Origin: Dentipellis sp. KUC8613
Taxonomy: Eukaryota > Basidiomycota > Agaricomycetes > Russulales > Hericiaceae
DNA: 64,000 nt
NCBI GenBank assembly: GCA_002286715.1
Contig: NSJX01000015.1
Coordinates: forward strand, 187,313-251,312
Direction: 5' to 3'
The notes beneath the pieces are model-generated. The model worked only from the letters and a program-made list of their open reading frames with translations, was not told the origin of the DNA and ran no database searches. Position 1 is the stretch's first letter; each line of letters opens with the position of its first letter. Shown piece after piece: positions 46,657 to 57,504 of this stretch. A program made the translations under genes and the position numbers.

Positions 46657-47101
46657 CTAAGGCATTTCGAACTTCCCCAGCTTCACGTCGAGGCCCTGCT
46701 TTCTGAAGAGATTCTCAGGGCTCGTGTTCGCAGACTTGTCGTTCTTCTTCGTGCTCTCTTTCTTCCCCTCGTTGCTAGACTTCATGTCTCCAGACGACTC
46801 TGCAAATCAAGACGGGTCAACTCCCGCTGAGAAACGATGCGACGCTGCTCCACTTACTCGACTCAGAGTTCTTCGCGTTGCCGGCCGCGTCTTTCGACTT
46901 GCCGAACACGGACGAGAGGAGACCCCCGCCGGATGACTTCTTTGCGTGTTCGCCGCCTTTGGTTACGAGTGTCGCGGTGGAGGATGAGGGCGAGGCAGAC
47001 GAGACAGACTCCGTCAAGGTGAGCACCGACTGTGCATCGGCACCTTTGTTAACGGAGGCAGTAGTAGAGGCGGAAGCGGAAGAGTTGTTAGAAGAAGACA
47101 T
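46657..47101 (-). CDS. Small Ser-rich protein SRP4
   Basis: Exons 46858-47101 and 46657-46799 (58-nt intron), 128 aa. Start MSSSNNSSASASTTASVNKG, then STATLVTKGGEHAKKSSGGG, LLSSVFGKSKDAAGNAKNSE, SKSSGDMKSSNEGKKESTKK, SPENLFRKQGLDVKLGKFEM and a final Pro. The STATLV...K...GGG.LL.S.F..K block aligns with SRP1 and, more loosely, SRP2/SRP3; the C-terminus is different and lacks PSKSSK. Soluble, low complexity, likely disordered. Four CCCTCTGCCC copies lie 237-355 nt upstream of the start. Function unknown. Confidence 0.75.
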
Positions 47102-47337
47102 AGCAGTGCAGAAGACTCGCAGGTGCTGAATGGGGGTGCGGGGAAACAGGCGTGCTATTTATGATCCCGCAGCGCCGCCGCCTCTCTGGACTGTCCCTGC
47201 CATGCCTCTGCCTCTTCTCTATCTCGAACAGGGCGCGCGGGCCCGCTAGACTCACATTCGCAAATGACTTCTCATCAGCTAGCGCTAACGCCGTTTCATC
47301 GTGCGTCTTGCATCTTGGCACGTCTCGACGCGCTGTG

Positions 47338-47456
47338 CCCTCTGCCCCGCGCGACGCGCCCTCTGCCCTGTGTCCAATGCCAACGTCGGAGCCAGGTGAC
47401 CGCCGACCCTCTGCCCAGGATGGGAGAAATCGAGCGGTCAGACGAGCCCTCTGCCC
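47338..47456. repeat. Four copies of CCCTCTGCCC upstream of SRP4
   Basis: Copies at 47338-47347, 47359-47368, 47407-47416 and 47447-47456. The last two are part of a longer duplicated unit ending ATGGGAGAAA. A fifth copy is upstream of SRP1 (41503-41512). The last copy runs into CCAATATGGG, the reverse complement of CCCATATTGG found near the SRP1 copy. Confidence 0.6.
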
Positions 47457-48612
47457 AATATGGGAGAAAATGAGGTATGTTTCGAGTCCAGCGCGGAGGA
47501 TGGGGTGACACGGAATCCATGAGCGCATGGCACAGCGCAGCAGGGCGCCGCCCGCGCACTATCGCGTCGGTCACGGTGGACGCTATCGGCGTGCGCAGCA
47601 CCGGGGTGCTCTCATGGGCGCGCGCGGGGGAGGGAACGGCTTGCTGCGCACCGCCTTCAAGCCCGGTGATAGCATCCTCGGATGTGCATGTGTTCTTCAT
47701 GACGAGATGACAGCTCGTCTATGTCCACAAGACCGTCTGCTGCGCAGAATACGCCTGCCTTCGTATGTTGTGGATGGATCAAATGCCTCCGAGAAGGATT
47801 GCTGCGCTAGACGAGGACCTGGCTGCGGCGTGCCTTGGCGACATACCATACGCTAGAGTCTCTCGGAGATGCATATGGCGCATGGTCCTCGAGACGAGAC
47901 AACGCAATCGTTCCTCGGAGTACACTTTTTTTTTCGCGAATTGTGAAGACGTGTTTGTGGAGGTGAAAGAAACCTATGCTCGGAGGTACGACACTGAACG
48001 GTGATCTCGACGGCGTGATCTGGGATCGGGCGTGCCAAGTGTTCTCTCGGGGCCGGCGCTTAGCATCGGTACCGGCCGGTGACTTGACGACTTGGGCGCT
48101 TGTTTCGCGCCTCTGACGCAAGCGCTTGCAATTGCGGGGAGGCTGACTCTGCATCGACAGTACTTGGCGTGCACCGCAGCAAGGAGACATTTGTTCAAAC
48201 CGGTACCTTTCGCTGAATGTCCAACTCGTGTTCGCTGCAGCATCGGGAAAGGTGACAGAGCGGTGATTAGGGTGGATGCATTGTGGCGAGGTATGTGTGT
48301 ATGGGTACTCGTACATAACGATAAGATACGTGCGGGCGTGTTTATACAGTATCAGCAGGCAATAACAATAACAGGTATCGGCACATGCGAATATATGTGA
48401 GTACGGTCAAAGGGTAAAAAGTATGTACCAGATAAGTAGAAGAGAACCAACCGGGAGTCGCCCAATGCCCATTAAGAAATCCTAGCCACTGGAAAGAAAA
48501 GCGCGAACGTCAAAGTGGTCGTACAAAGTCACGTCGGGGGCTGCGAGAGGTTTCAGCATGGATGATACAGGCGTAAAGCATAGTGTTGAAGTCTCACCAT
48601 GTCTCAGTCCCG
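47457..48612. other. SRP4-SRP5 intergenic region
   Basis: About 1.2 kb. No coding region recognised. Several GC-rich frames overlap on both strands. Confidence 0.4.
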
Positions 48613-49065
48613 TCACTTGCTCGGCGGCGGCGAGCTGGAACTAGATGACGGTCCCGCTGGTACCGCCTGCCCCTTCGAATCCTTTTTCTTCTTCACCACC
48701 GGCGCGTGGCCACCCGCTCCATACGACGACGCCAGCTGCCCAAACGCCGCCTCGTAGTTCTTCGGTGCCTGCTGCCGCGCAGCGGGTGGATTGACGAGGG
48801 TAGTCTGCGACGGCGACGGCCGGGACTGCACGGACGGGTTCGACGAGCTGGCCAAACTTGGCAGAGGGGAGGATGAGGATGAGGCGGCAGGGGAGGACGA
48901 GGAGGTGGAGGTGGCGGATTTGTATTTCGACTGGAGGGAGGATAGGGCGGAGAGGTAGTTCTTCTTGCCCTTCTCCTTGGCTGTCTTAGCGAAGGTGGAG
49001 GACGTAGTGTCGGTAGACAGCAGCGAAATCTTGGAGGAATTCGGGCTGCTACTTGGGTTCGACAT
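48613..49065 (-). CDS. Small Ser-rich protein SRP5
   Basis: Single open frame of 150 aa: MSNPSSSPNSSKISLLST, KEKGKKNYLSALSSLQSKYK, long Ser/Pro run, SQTTLVNPPAARQQAPKNYE, AAFGQLASSYGAGGHAPVVK, KKKDSKGQ and a Ser/Pro end. TTLV and FGQL..SYG.G match the same motifs in SRP2, so it belongs to the group although it lacks KHPYTY. Soluble and low complexity. A TATA-like CTTTATATG lies at 49177-49185 and two TGACTCG-type sites (minus strand) at about 49322-49337. No intron needed. Confidence 0.7.
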   Translation of the reverse strand: MSNPSSSPNSSKISLLSTDTTSSTFAKTAKEKGKKNYLSALSSLQSKYKSATSTSSSSPAASSSSSPLPSLASSSNPSVQSRPSPSQTTLVNPPAARQQAPKNYEAAFGQLASSYGAGGHAPVVKKKKDSKGQAVPAGPSSSSSSPPPSK

Positions 49066-49176
49066 TGCGGCTGTGTAGTGCGGGGTAGTAAGTCCGCAAG
49101 CGCGGAGGCGGCGAAGTAGTAGCTGGAGGTGCTGGATATCCGTGCAAGGATGCGGGTGGAGTCATTTCCGCGCGCC

Positions 49177-49185
49177 CTTTATATG
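49177..49185 (-). promoter_or_regulatory. TATA box of SRP5
   Basis: CATATAAAG on the minus strand, 112 nt upstream of the SRP5 ATG. Confidence 0.5.
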
Positions 49186-50292
49186 CGACGCGGGCGGCCA
49201 TAAGTAATCGTGCCAAAGCCACGTACGCCAAAGCAACCAACAACGGGTACGCTGTTCCACGCACCCCCGGCGACAATCAGGGCTTTGCAATTGTGGGTCA
49301 AGGGCACTGCGCACGCCGGGTCGAGTCACACGAGTCAGAGCGCCAAAATAGGATAGACAACTGCGGAGGTTCCCGCATCCCGCGGCGGCGCGGGGGGGCG
49401 GGGCCGTCCTAAGTAATCAGTCGCGGCGAGAAGGGGGGCCCAGGGACGTGAAACGAGGAGGAGAAGAGGAAGGGACAAGGGGGCGGACCTTGGGACGGAA
49501 GGAAAGCATGCGACGCTGTTCTGCGCCGCAGTGGGTGCCAGGCGCGCGGCGACGGAACACATTAAGCGTGAAAGGGGATGCGTCGGACTCCACATAGAAT
49601 ACGCGCTGGTCGCCATTGTACGTGTGCTCCGAATAATCGCGACGGTGGGCGCGATCCCATGCTCATCGTTCGCGATAGCGAGGGTAGACGCTGGCGCCCC
49701 GAGCACACCGAAGGCCACGTTCAATGGCCTCATGATGTCCGTTATCACGACGTGGCACGGCGACGTGGAACCCGTGGTCGTTATCTGAGACGGTGACAGC
49801 GAGCGGAGCGCTGTTCATGCCCGTGCTGCATACGTGTTGGGTCAAGGGTATGGTCTGTCAGCATCCTAGGAGTCAGTGCTAGTCAGTAAAACACATGGTT
49901 TTTAGGTACTATCAGCTTCCATGCATTACGCCCTGTTGAGTGCTGGTGCGTTAGTTCGGGGTAGAGTTTCGCGACACTGACCTTGTCAACCGTCGGCGTC
50001 TTGTCGTACGTGTACTGGAAGTCCCTTCTTGGGACGTCGTGGGAAACCATCAAGATTCCTAGAGCGTTGTTATCATGCCATTTCATGCGAGGTCAAAGTT
50101 CGTGCTGAAGCTTCAGACAAATTCGTGGATATGTTGGAGATGGTAGGTCGAGTACAAGGAGAAGTTGGAGGCTTCTCACTGGCAGAGCTTGTCACGCTTC
50201 ATAGAAGTCACAGTCGTTACCGTGACTGTAACGACCCAAGTCACGGATCCGCCTACGTTTGTGACGTCATGTGCACTTGGACCAGGACTCGA
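49186..50292. other. Intergenic region between divergent SRP5 and PRMT3
   Basis: About 1.1 kb. A G/C-rich stretch occurs at 49380-49500. No gene supported. Confidence 0.4.
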
Positions 50293-50300
50293 TATAAAAG
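50293..50300 (+). promoter_or_regulatory. TATA box upstream of PRMT3
   Basis: TATAAAAG, 255 nt upstream of the PRMT3 ATG. If used, the leader would be roughly 200-230 nt and would contain the small frame at 50363-50551. Confidence 0.5.
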
Positions 50301-50362
50301 GCGGCGACTTGGCTCGTTCTTCACTCTTCTTCCTTCCTCTCCTCCACCATACTAACGCATAT

Positions 50363-50551
50363 ATGCTCTTGAATCGCTTTTTTTCTTACGAAAAGACAGG
50401 TGGAGACGAAGACTCAACAAGCAAAGGCGTATATCGTGGGAAATGGCTTCCAAAACGAGGGGTCCTATTTGCAAATGCCGATCTACATCCCGGCAGCATC
50501 GACAAGACTCGGAGCCCCTGGCATAATTTCTCAATCCTAAAACCACCATGA
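50363..50551 (+). CDS. Upstream ORF in the PRMT3 leader, overlapping its start (ATGA)
   Basis: A 62-codon frame, MLLNRFFSYEKTGGDEDSTS onward, ends IKPP-like and stops with a TGA that shares two bases with the PRMT3 ATG (ATGA at 50548-50551). No similarity to a known protein. The initiation context (ATAT before ATG) is weak, while the PRMT3 ATG has CCACC. It could tune PRMT3 translation, or it may be removed by a leader intron that I cannot see. Confidence 0.35.
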   Translation: MLLNRFFSYEKTGGDEDSTSKGVYRGKWLPKRGVLFANADLHPGSIDKTRSPWHNFSILKPP

Positions 50552-52641
50552 GCCTTCGACTACGCGCAGCTCCTGTGGACCTCTCCGACGATGGCGACAC
50601 GTCGGGTTCCGAGTCAACCGACAATGCCGGCGAGGAGGAAACCTGGAGCGACTGGGTCTCTGACTCTGCGCAGAAATGCCAGTCTCTCTTCGAGCCCAAG
50701 ACGTTTCCGTCCGTCGCAGACGCGCTCGCATTCGATCGAGACACGCATGGATTTGACCTCGAGGCGGTTTGTAAACGACTCTGTGAGTAATCAATTTCGT
50801 GTCATAGCATTCCGATGCTCATAGCTTTACAGCACTCGACTTCCTGCAGCGGGCGCGTTTGATAAATTATATCCGGAAGCAGGTATGCCATTCTATCTGC
50901 CCCAGCAGGAAAGAAATTTTTGACCTCTCTGCGAAGAAATTATCACCGAAGGACTTGCAGTCGCTGAATGGACAAGAGCCATTTCTCTCCGAGGATGAAT
51001 ACCTTCAGCCCGTGATTGAGGACGACCCCTTGTTGCGTGAGCCCAAATGTCACGCATACATGCTATATTTTCTTGACACGCTTCAAAGTGGCGACCTCAG
51101 ATGATTGGTCCGACAGCGACGATGAAAACGCACCGTCCGACTTGACGAGCGCAAAGCGGCGTATCGACCTGCTCGAAAAGAAGTTGCAAGAGGCTCAACG
51201 AGATCTTGCTGATTACAAGGGTCTTGTGAGCAATCGGCTGGATATTGGAAGCCTCAGAGATGCAATCAGCGAGCCTGGACCATCTGGCGCCGGCTCTAGT
51301 GCGCGCGACGATGACACGCATTATTTCGAGAGCTACGGGGCGAACGGTATGTCTTATCCTTCAGGAACCGGTCAATTTACTCACTATGCTACAGATATCC
51401 ACGCGGTTATGATTCAAGATCGCGTCCGGACGTCGACTTACGCGTCCTTCATCATGACGAACCCTTCGCTCTTTCGAGATGCTGTAGTCATGGATGTAGG
51501 CTGTGGCACTGGCATTCTTTCCCTCTTCGCCGCAAAGGCTGGTGCAAAACGCGTCATCGCCGTCGACGCGAGCGACATCGCTCAAAAAGCAAAACGTATC
51601 GTGAAGGCCAATGGTTTCGAGGACGTCATCACGTGCGCTGCCCTTCCTCTCCATAATGAATCGTGCTTATGCTCTTATCTTAGGGTGATCCAAGGCAAAG
51701 TCGAACAAATATCTCTGCCAGATGGTATCACGGAAGTGGACGTGATCATCTCGGAATGGATGGGCTATGCCTTGCTGTACGAGTCCATGCTCGATTCCGT
51801 CCTCCACGCGCGGGATCGCTTCCTGAAGCCCGGCGGTGTGATGGCGCCAAGCGAATGCAAGATGAATCTCGTGCTGTGCGAAGGCAGTGAGATCTACAAG
51901 GAAAGGATCGGGTTCTGGAATGACGTATATGGCAGGTGACATGCGCTGCTGCCGAGTTCCGTGTGCTGACTGTCAAGCACAGGCTTTGACTTGTCTGCAA
52001 TGGGAGAGGAGGTCGACGAGGAGGCCATCGTGGACGTTGTCGGTCCGGACACCGTCCTCAGCGAGCCCTGCACCGTCAAGGACCTCATCATCCGCGACAT
52101 CACCACCCGTCAACTGGACTTCACCGCGCCGTTCACGCTCGTCTCCACTGCGGAGCGCCGCACGAAGATCCACTCGTTCGTTCTCTACTTCGACACCTTC
52201 TTCAGCCCGACGGGCGATCCGGTGCCCGAGGGCACGGAGGTGACGGTGCGGAAGGATGGCGCGGGCGCCGTTGCGGAGGTGTGGCACGTTGGCGGGCGGC
52301 CCCATATCCCGAGGAGGCCGAGCCAGAATGTGAAGGAGAAGGACAGGATCACGAGCTTCAGCACGGGTCCGGCGAGCGAACCGACACATTGGAAACATAC
52401 AATCTTCCTGTTGGAAGAACCGATCGTTGTGGATGAAGGTGTGTCGTCCATTCCGAGCGCCGTGCCGAACGAGATGGCTGACTGACGGCACACAGGAACG
52501 GTGGTGTCTGGCACGTTTCACTGTAAGAAGAGCGAGGAGAACTCGCGCGAGCTGGATGTGGAGCTGCATTATGCCGTCAGGGAGAACAAGGACGCGCCGG
52601 TGCCTGAGGAGGTGGTTGTCCAGTTGTACAAGGTGCGGTAG
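50548..52641 (+). CDS. Protein arginine N-methyltransferase 3
   Basis: Type I PRMT of the PRMT3 branch: asymmetric dimethylation of Arg using S-adenosylmethionine, with ribosomal protein Rps2 as the known substrate in other eukaryotes; cytosolic. Exons 50548-50782, 50833-50882, 50937-51036, 51089-51346, 51395-51632, 51684-51931, 51983-52438 and 52496-52641 sum to 1731 nt (576 aa). Acidic N-terminus (EETWSDWVSDSAQKCQSLF) with a degenerate zinc-finger region, LINYIRKQKLSP, then DDWSDSDDE. SAM motif VMDVGCGTGILSLFAAKAGA, double-Glu loop SEWMGYALLYESML, THW loop EPTHWKH, and beta-barrel end VPEEVVVQLYKVR. The intron after exon 6 fits the family only with a GC donor. Only one of the usual CxxC cysteines is seen in the zinc-finger region. 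Confidence 0.93.
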
Positions 52642-53036
52642 CAGTGCGTCTTTGCTCGGGTGGACTAGGATGAAGTGTACTAGATATACGTGTATTTCCC
52701 GCTTACTCTAACCTACATCAAAAGCATTGTAGCTCTACCAGATGACACACCGCCTCAACAGATGTATCGTTTCATCGGTACCCTTCATCTCGGATGCTGA
52801 ATCTCCGTGATTGTGTATGGCGCTCGCCGAGTCCGTACGGAGTATACCCTACCTGATCATTCATTCCTCATCTCCAATCATAGTCCATCCGATGACCATC
52901 CATCCATCCATCACGAGTAGCCGCTGTTCACACACAGGATCTATTATAGCAGTCCCTCAACCTTTCGTAGCTGGCTCTCGACCTTTTATAGCGGACCCTT
53001 GGCCTCTCGACGAACGCTTCCAGATCCGTCGCCATC
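52642..53036. other. PRMT3-MPF-E intergenic region
   Basis: About 0.4 kb with CATC-type short repeats near 52896-52912 and a TTTTATAGC element at about 52983-52991, a possible TATA box some 50 nt before MPF-E. Confidence 0.45.
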
Positions 53037-54690
53037 ATGGCACCATGTGGTGAAAAGAATTATCAGGTGCCCTACTTTCCCTTCCTTCTTCGACTCGGAC
53101 TGTGCTGATTGATCAAAGGAAGAGCACCCTAATAGCGCTATGGGTGGGTCATTTTTCACACTGCCTTCATGCTAATATCTATTCACTTGCTTCATCAGGC
53201 TGGGAGCGTTATGTACGGTTCGTTATCAACGCGTTAAGCATATATTTGCTGCTTATAAGTTTTCAGGGCTGTATACAGCACTCTTCGCAGGATCCGTCTA
53301 CGTCCTAGCCTCCCGATGGTCGAAGCGATACCATCTCGCGGTTTCAATCGCTCTCTGGATTTTTATCACTGCCGTTGTTGTTATGGAATTTGTACAGACA
53401 CTCCTGACACCCACAGACACGGTTGATTCCCACTTTGTCGGCGCAGCTTTAGTGGTGTGCGGCTCCGAGCCTGAGAAGCCCGTTAGAGTGCGAGAAATTT
53501 TGACCAAGGATCTATTGAAGTTGGCCGAAGATGTGTTATCAGCCTTGTCACAGTACGTCTTTCTTTTCTGATATGCATATCTCGAGCATATCTTGACTCT
53601 CGTATATGGCAGGGTCCTTGCCGACGGCTTGCTGGTCAGGTCATTTGCTTCGACTTGGTCTAATGAACTGTTAACCACTTATAACACACATATATGTAGA
53701 TCTATCGCTGTTATATCATCTGGGATCACCGGAGACGCATCATCCTACCCTTGGTGTTTTTCACGTTCTTAGAAATGGGTGAGTGTCCCTCGCACATTGT
53801 GTGGGACGCCTAATTCATTGTACGCGAGTCTGTAATACAGTGGATATGTACTGCGACTACGAAATATACAGGATTCGCCGCTCCACCGCTCCACCAGCCC
53901 CGCCGCCACCAGCATGGACACAAATCCTGTATATGTCGGACATTGCCAACGTCGCTTGCCTCGTGCTGGTGTTGATAACTACAGTAGTGACCACAGCGCT
54001 AACGGGTAGGCAACCTCGATTTTTGTGGCTCATAGGAAATAATCTACGGCTGATCTGTTGCAGCGGGCCGGATCTGGTGGACTTCAAAACAGCTTTCGAG
54101 GAGCACCGGGGGAAGAATGGGAGGCGTGTACCGGTCAGCCATGACCATACTGTATGTGCCGTACCTCATGGCGATCATGAACGCAGAAATCTCACCGATC
54201 CTCCAGTATAGAATCGGGGGCAATTTACTCGACTGGATTGATCATGTCGCTTATTATTGACCAGGCTGCAATTGGATATGAGGTGTGTTGTTCGCTTCGT
54301 AACGATGAACACCCGATTCTATCCATAATATATCTGGCACTGCATAGGGTATCGTCAGTTCCATGACATACTCACTGAATGTAAGCTACATCGTTGCATC
54401 ACATCTCGCCTCCCATTCACGACCCATAGGGAATCGCGCCGACCCTGATCATCGTCCGCGTCGGCACGGGCCGCTCGTTCGAGACAACACATATGTCCAC
54501 AATTCAGGGTTCGTCCTGGCGATTCGCAGGACCAACCACGTCCACCGCGAGGTCCGTAGCCGGTGGAGCAAGCGATAACGTAGATCCTGTCTTCGAGGCG
54601 CAATTTGTCACACCTGTTGAGAGGGTAGCTGGAGGCGACGTTGCTGGTCAACTTGGTGGAGTGGAAAAGTGGGAATCTTTACCGGTTTAA
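53037..54690 (+). CDS. Multi-pass membrane protein, MPF-E
   Basis: Start MAPCGEKNYQ (30-nt exon 53037-53066), then 21-nt exon STLIALW at about 53120-53140. Then LYTALFAGSVYVLASRWSKR, VSIALWIFITAVVVMEFVQ, a Cys loop (ALVVCGSEPEK), IYRCYIIWDHRRRIILPLVF, DYEIYRIRRSTAPPAPPPPA, VACLVLVLITTVVTTALTG, AGRIWWTSKQLSR, VYRSAMTIL, ESGAIYSTGLIMSLIIDQ and GIAPTLIIVRVGTGRSFETT. The polar tail ends LGGVEKWESLPV. Intact by inspection. First gene of the plus-strand array, directly downstream of PRMT3. Function unknown. Confidence 0.77.
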
Positions 54691-55040
54691 GGTTCTTGCC
54701 ACAAACGGTCGACTGATTATGGTTCGTCTCACAAGTTTCCAAAAACGCACCATGCTCACGTTACGAATCCATGGAGGCGCGTATTTAGCCTTCGTAGTAC
54801 CCTTTGTTATTCATGATCATCTGAGCAAATCAAGTTATCCATAGAAAAATGGTGATGCTCCAGGATTTGCCTTCGGAGCATCAACAATCGCTGCGGATCT
54901 ATTTAGGAAATTTCGGAAGATGCTCCAACTATTCTGACGAAAGTGACATCTCATCGTGCATGATGCTAGGACATCCCCGTATTAAAGCGCGGTGCACTTT
55001 CGATGGTGCTTCGTTAAACACAACCCCCACTTGCGACGAT
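54691..55040. other. MPF-E-MPF-F intergenic region
   Basis: About 0.35 kb. Nothing recognised beyond promoter-length sequence. Confidence 0.4.
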
Positions 55041-56628
55041 GTCTCCGTGTGGTACAAAGAATTACAGGGTGAGGCTTGATCCGTTGTCTCTATATATTTG
55101 CTGTCTCGAGCTCATCGTCATTTGAAGATTTCGCTCATTGAGCTTTTCGTACGTTAAACATCGTAGACTCTTCGTCGGGCTTACGACTTGGTAAAACCAG
55201 GCACCCAACTTTCTATATGGTTTGCCCTTCTAATCTGAAGCGACTCAATGCTGATAGTACTTCAGGCCTGTATACGGCACTTTTCGCAGGATCCGTCTAC
55301 GTGTTAGCATTTGAGCGACCAAAGAAGCACTACCTTGCGACCTCAATAGTCCTCTATGTCGCTATCACGATCATCACTTCTCTTCGATCTGCGCAGGTGA
55401 TCATCGTGCCTTCGGATTTGACCAACTCCTACCTTGTTGGCGGGGTCAGCTACAGTTGTCACTCAATACCCCAGACGCCTCCCATGGTCCGCGGACACAT
55501 GGCTATCGACCTAATAAATGTATTCATAGATATTATGAACGCTATTTCTCAGTACGTGTTCCTTCCTCTTTGTCAACGCACACTAACGTGTTCCGTCTAA
55601 TAGAGTTGCTGCAGATGGCTTGCTGGTGTGCATTTTGCCCTTTTGCGATGACCTCGCCTCAACATACAATATGCAGATATACCGCTGCTTTATCATCTGG
55701 AATCGCAGGATACGCGTCGTGTTGCTTTCGATAGTCCTGTTACTCGCGACAACTGGTATGTCCAGTGCCTCTAATGCAGCGTACAAGACTGATGTATGGC
55801 AGCTTGCAACCTGGCCCATGTATACTACGATTATCAGCTCTATGAAACGATACGCCATGGCCCGACGAAGCGGTCACTCGGGCGGTCGCATATCTTAAGC
55901 ATGGCGACAGTCTTTGACACGGCAAATAGCCTGCTGGCGTTGTCTACTACAGTATTGACCACTGCTCTGACCGGTGAGTAACGCACCTATTTCATGACAT
56001 CGCTATCTTGCTGAGATGTAATGCACTTCCTACCGACGCAGCAGGTCGGATTTGGTGGATTTCGAAGCAGCTTGGAAGGGACTTCGGGATGAGCGTAGGG
56101 GGGATATACAGATCCGCGATCACTCTGGTGTAAGTGTTCACGCACCCTCGAGAGCGTTCGTATGTCTAATATGATGGACCAAAGCGTAGAATCTGGAGCG
56201 CTATACTCGTCCGGACAAATTGCTCAACTGATTGTTCAGAAGAGCGCCCCACAATATGAGGTGAGTATTTTGCCGCCTCATGATAGTACGCGAAACTTTT
56301 ATTGAAGTGTTTGGATTACATAGGGTATCACCAACTATTGTGTCAGCCCTTTGCTCGTGAGCTACTCCGTTCGATTATGCCATTACTTCTGTCCCATAAA
56401 TCACCATTGCAGGGAATCGCGCCTACCTTGATCATTGTTCGCGTCGGTATGGACCATGCATTCGAGACAACCCACGCGTCTGCGTTTCAGAGTTCGGCCG
56501 TGTGCCCCGGGAAACGGTCTACTGCCGGGCTCTTGTCCTCCTGCCCAGGTGGTCTGGACTGCGAGCTGCGCTCCGGGGTGCAGGCTGGAAGAAGGGCCAA
56601 TCACGATGGTGTCGTTCAGTTTGTGTAA
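55041..56628 (+). CDS. Multi-pass membrane protein, MPF-F
   Basis: Start MSPCGTKNYR, 21-nt exon ISLIELF at 55128-55148, then LYTALFAGSVYVLAFERPKK, TSIVLYVAITIITSLRSAQ, NSYLVGGVSYSCHSIP, VAADGLL, IYRCFIIWNRRIRVVLLSIV, LLATTG, NSLLALSTTVLTTALTG, AGRIWWISKQLGRDLG, IYRSAITLV, ESGALYSSGQIAQLIVQ and GIAPTLIIVRVGMDHAFETT. The tail is polar and Gly/Arg-rich. Same exon layout as MPF-G. Intact. Function unknown; seven-helix topology is inferred from hydrophobicity judged by eye. Confidence 0.78.
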
Positions 56629-57504
56629 GTCGAGAAGTTGAGTCAGGACTCGCGCAAGATCAACACGGAGGGTGCGGAGTAGGACGGACGGTTCAGATAC
56701 CTTGATTGTGAGTTGACTTGGATCGCGAAGGCTGTCGAAGAGCTGTGTAACATATGCACTATTTCTTGAGTCTCATTGGTAAAACCTCTGGATTTCAGCT
56801 TAGAGATTACTCGACAATGCAGGCGTAGTCAATGCTGGCGTAGTCAAAGCACTCGGTGAAGAAAGGTTTACTTCGGCTATATTCGAGCGCCTACCTTACG
56901 GCCGGCCGGAGCGCTATGCCGCGCTGTGACAGTAACGACCTGGTAATGACTATGCACTGGAAATCGTTCAGCCTTGTCTGGTGACCGCCTACTAACACAT
57001 AGTCAAGCACAAACTTTTCTCGTCCATTCTGCATCTATAGATAGCTAATCGTCTATTTAGATGGCGTAACAAGACCGGCGCGATGGCGGGATACGTATGG
57101 CGCAGGCCCGCCGACAGGCCCGACGGAAGCGACGACCTTCTCTTCTCAAGTCAATAGATAAGTCAGTGGGGCTGCGTTGCGGGCTTAGTCTTGCGCGGAA
57201 ATAGAGCTGATGATAGCTAATGAGGACAGAAGGTAGGAGGTGTATTCCGACGTTGTCCTATTCAGGACATGGAGGCGATTCTGACGGTTCTGCGATGAGG
57301 CTTCCAGTCATCATCCTGCATTCGCGTCGGAATTTCGTTCCTTCTCGGCCCCACTTCCTCGCTTGGTGTCACCACATCCAAGTATCGACAATTGCTTCTT
57401 GTCAATGCTCGTCTATTTCTGAAGATACAAGGATGCTCTTATAAGAGTTCTCAGCTCGCGCGAATGCATTCCTGGATCATCAGTCCTAGCCTGGAGTCAT
57501 CAGC
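56629..57504. other. MPF-F-MPF-G intergenic region
   Basis: About 0.9 kb. A direct duplication of a GGCGTAGTCAA unit lies at about 56823-56850. Otherwise nothing recognised. Confidence 0.45.

Noticed and set aside
52890..52915. Short CATC-type repeat before MPF-E
   Set aside because: Too short and imperfect to be more than a simple-sequence patch.
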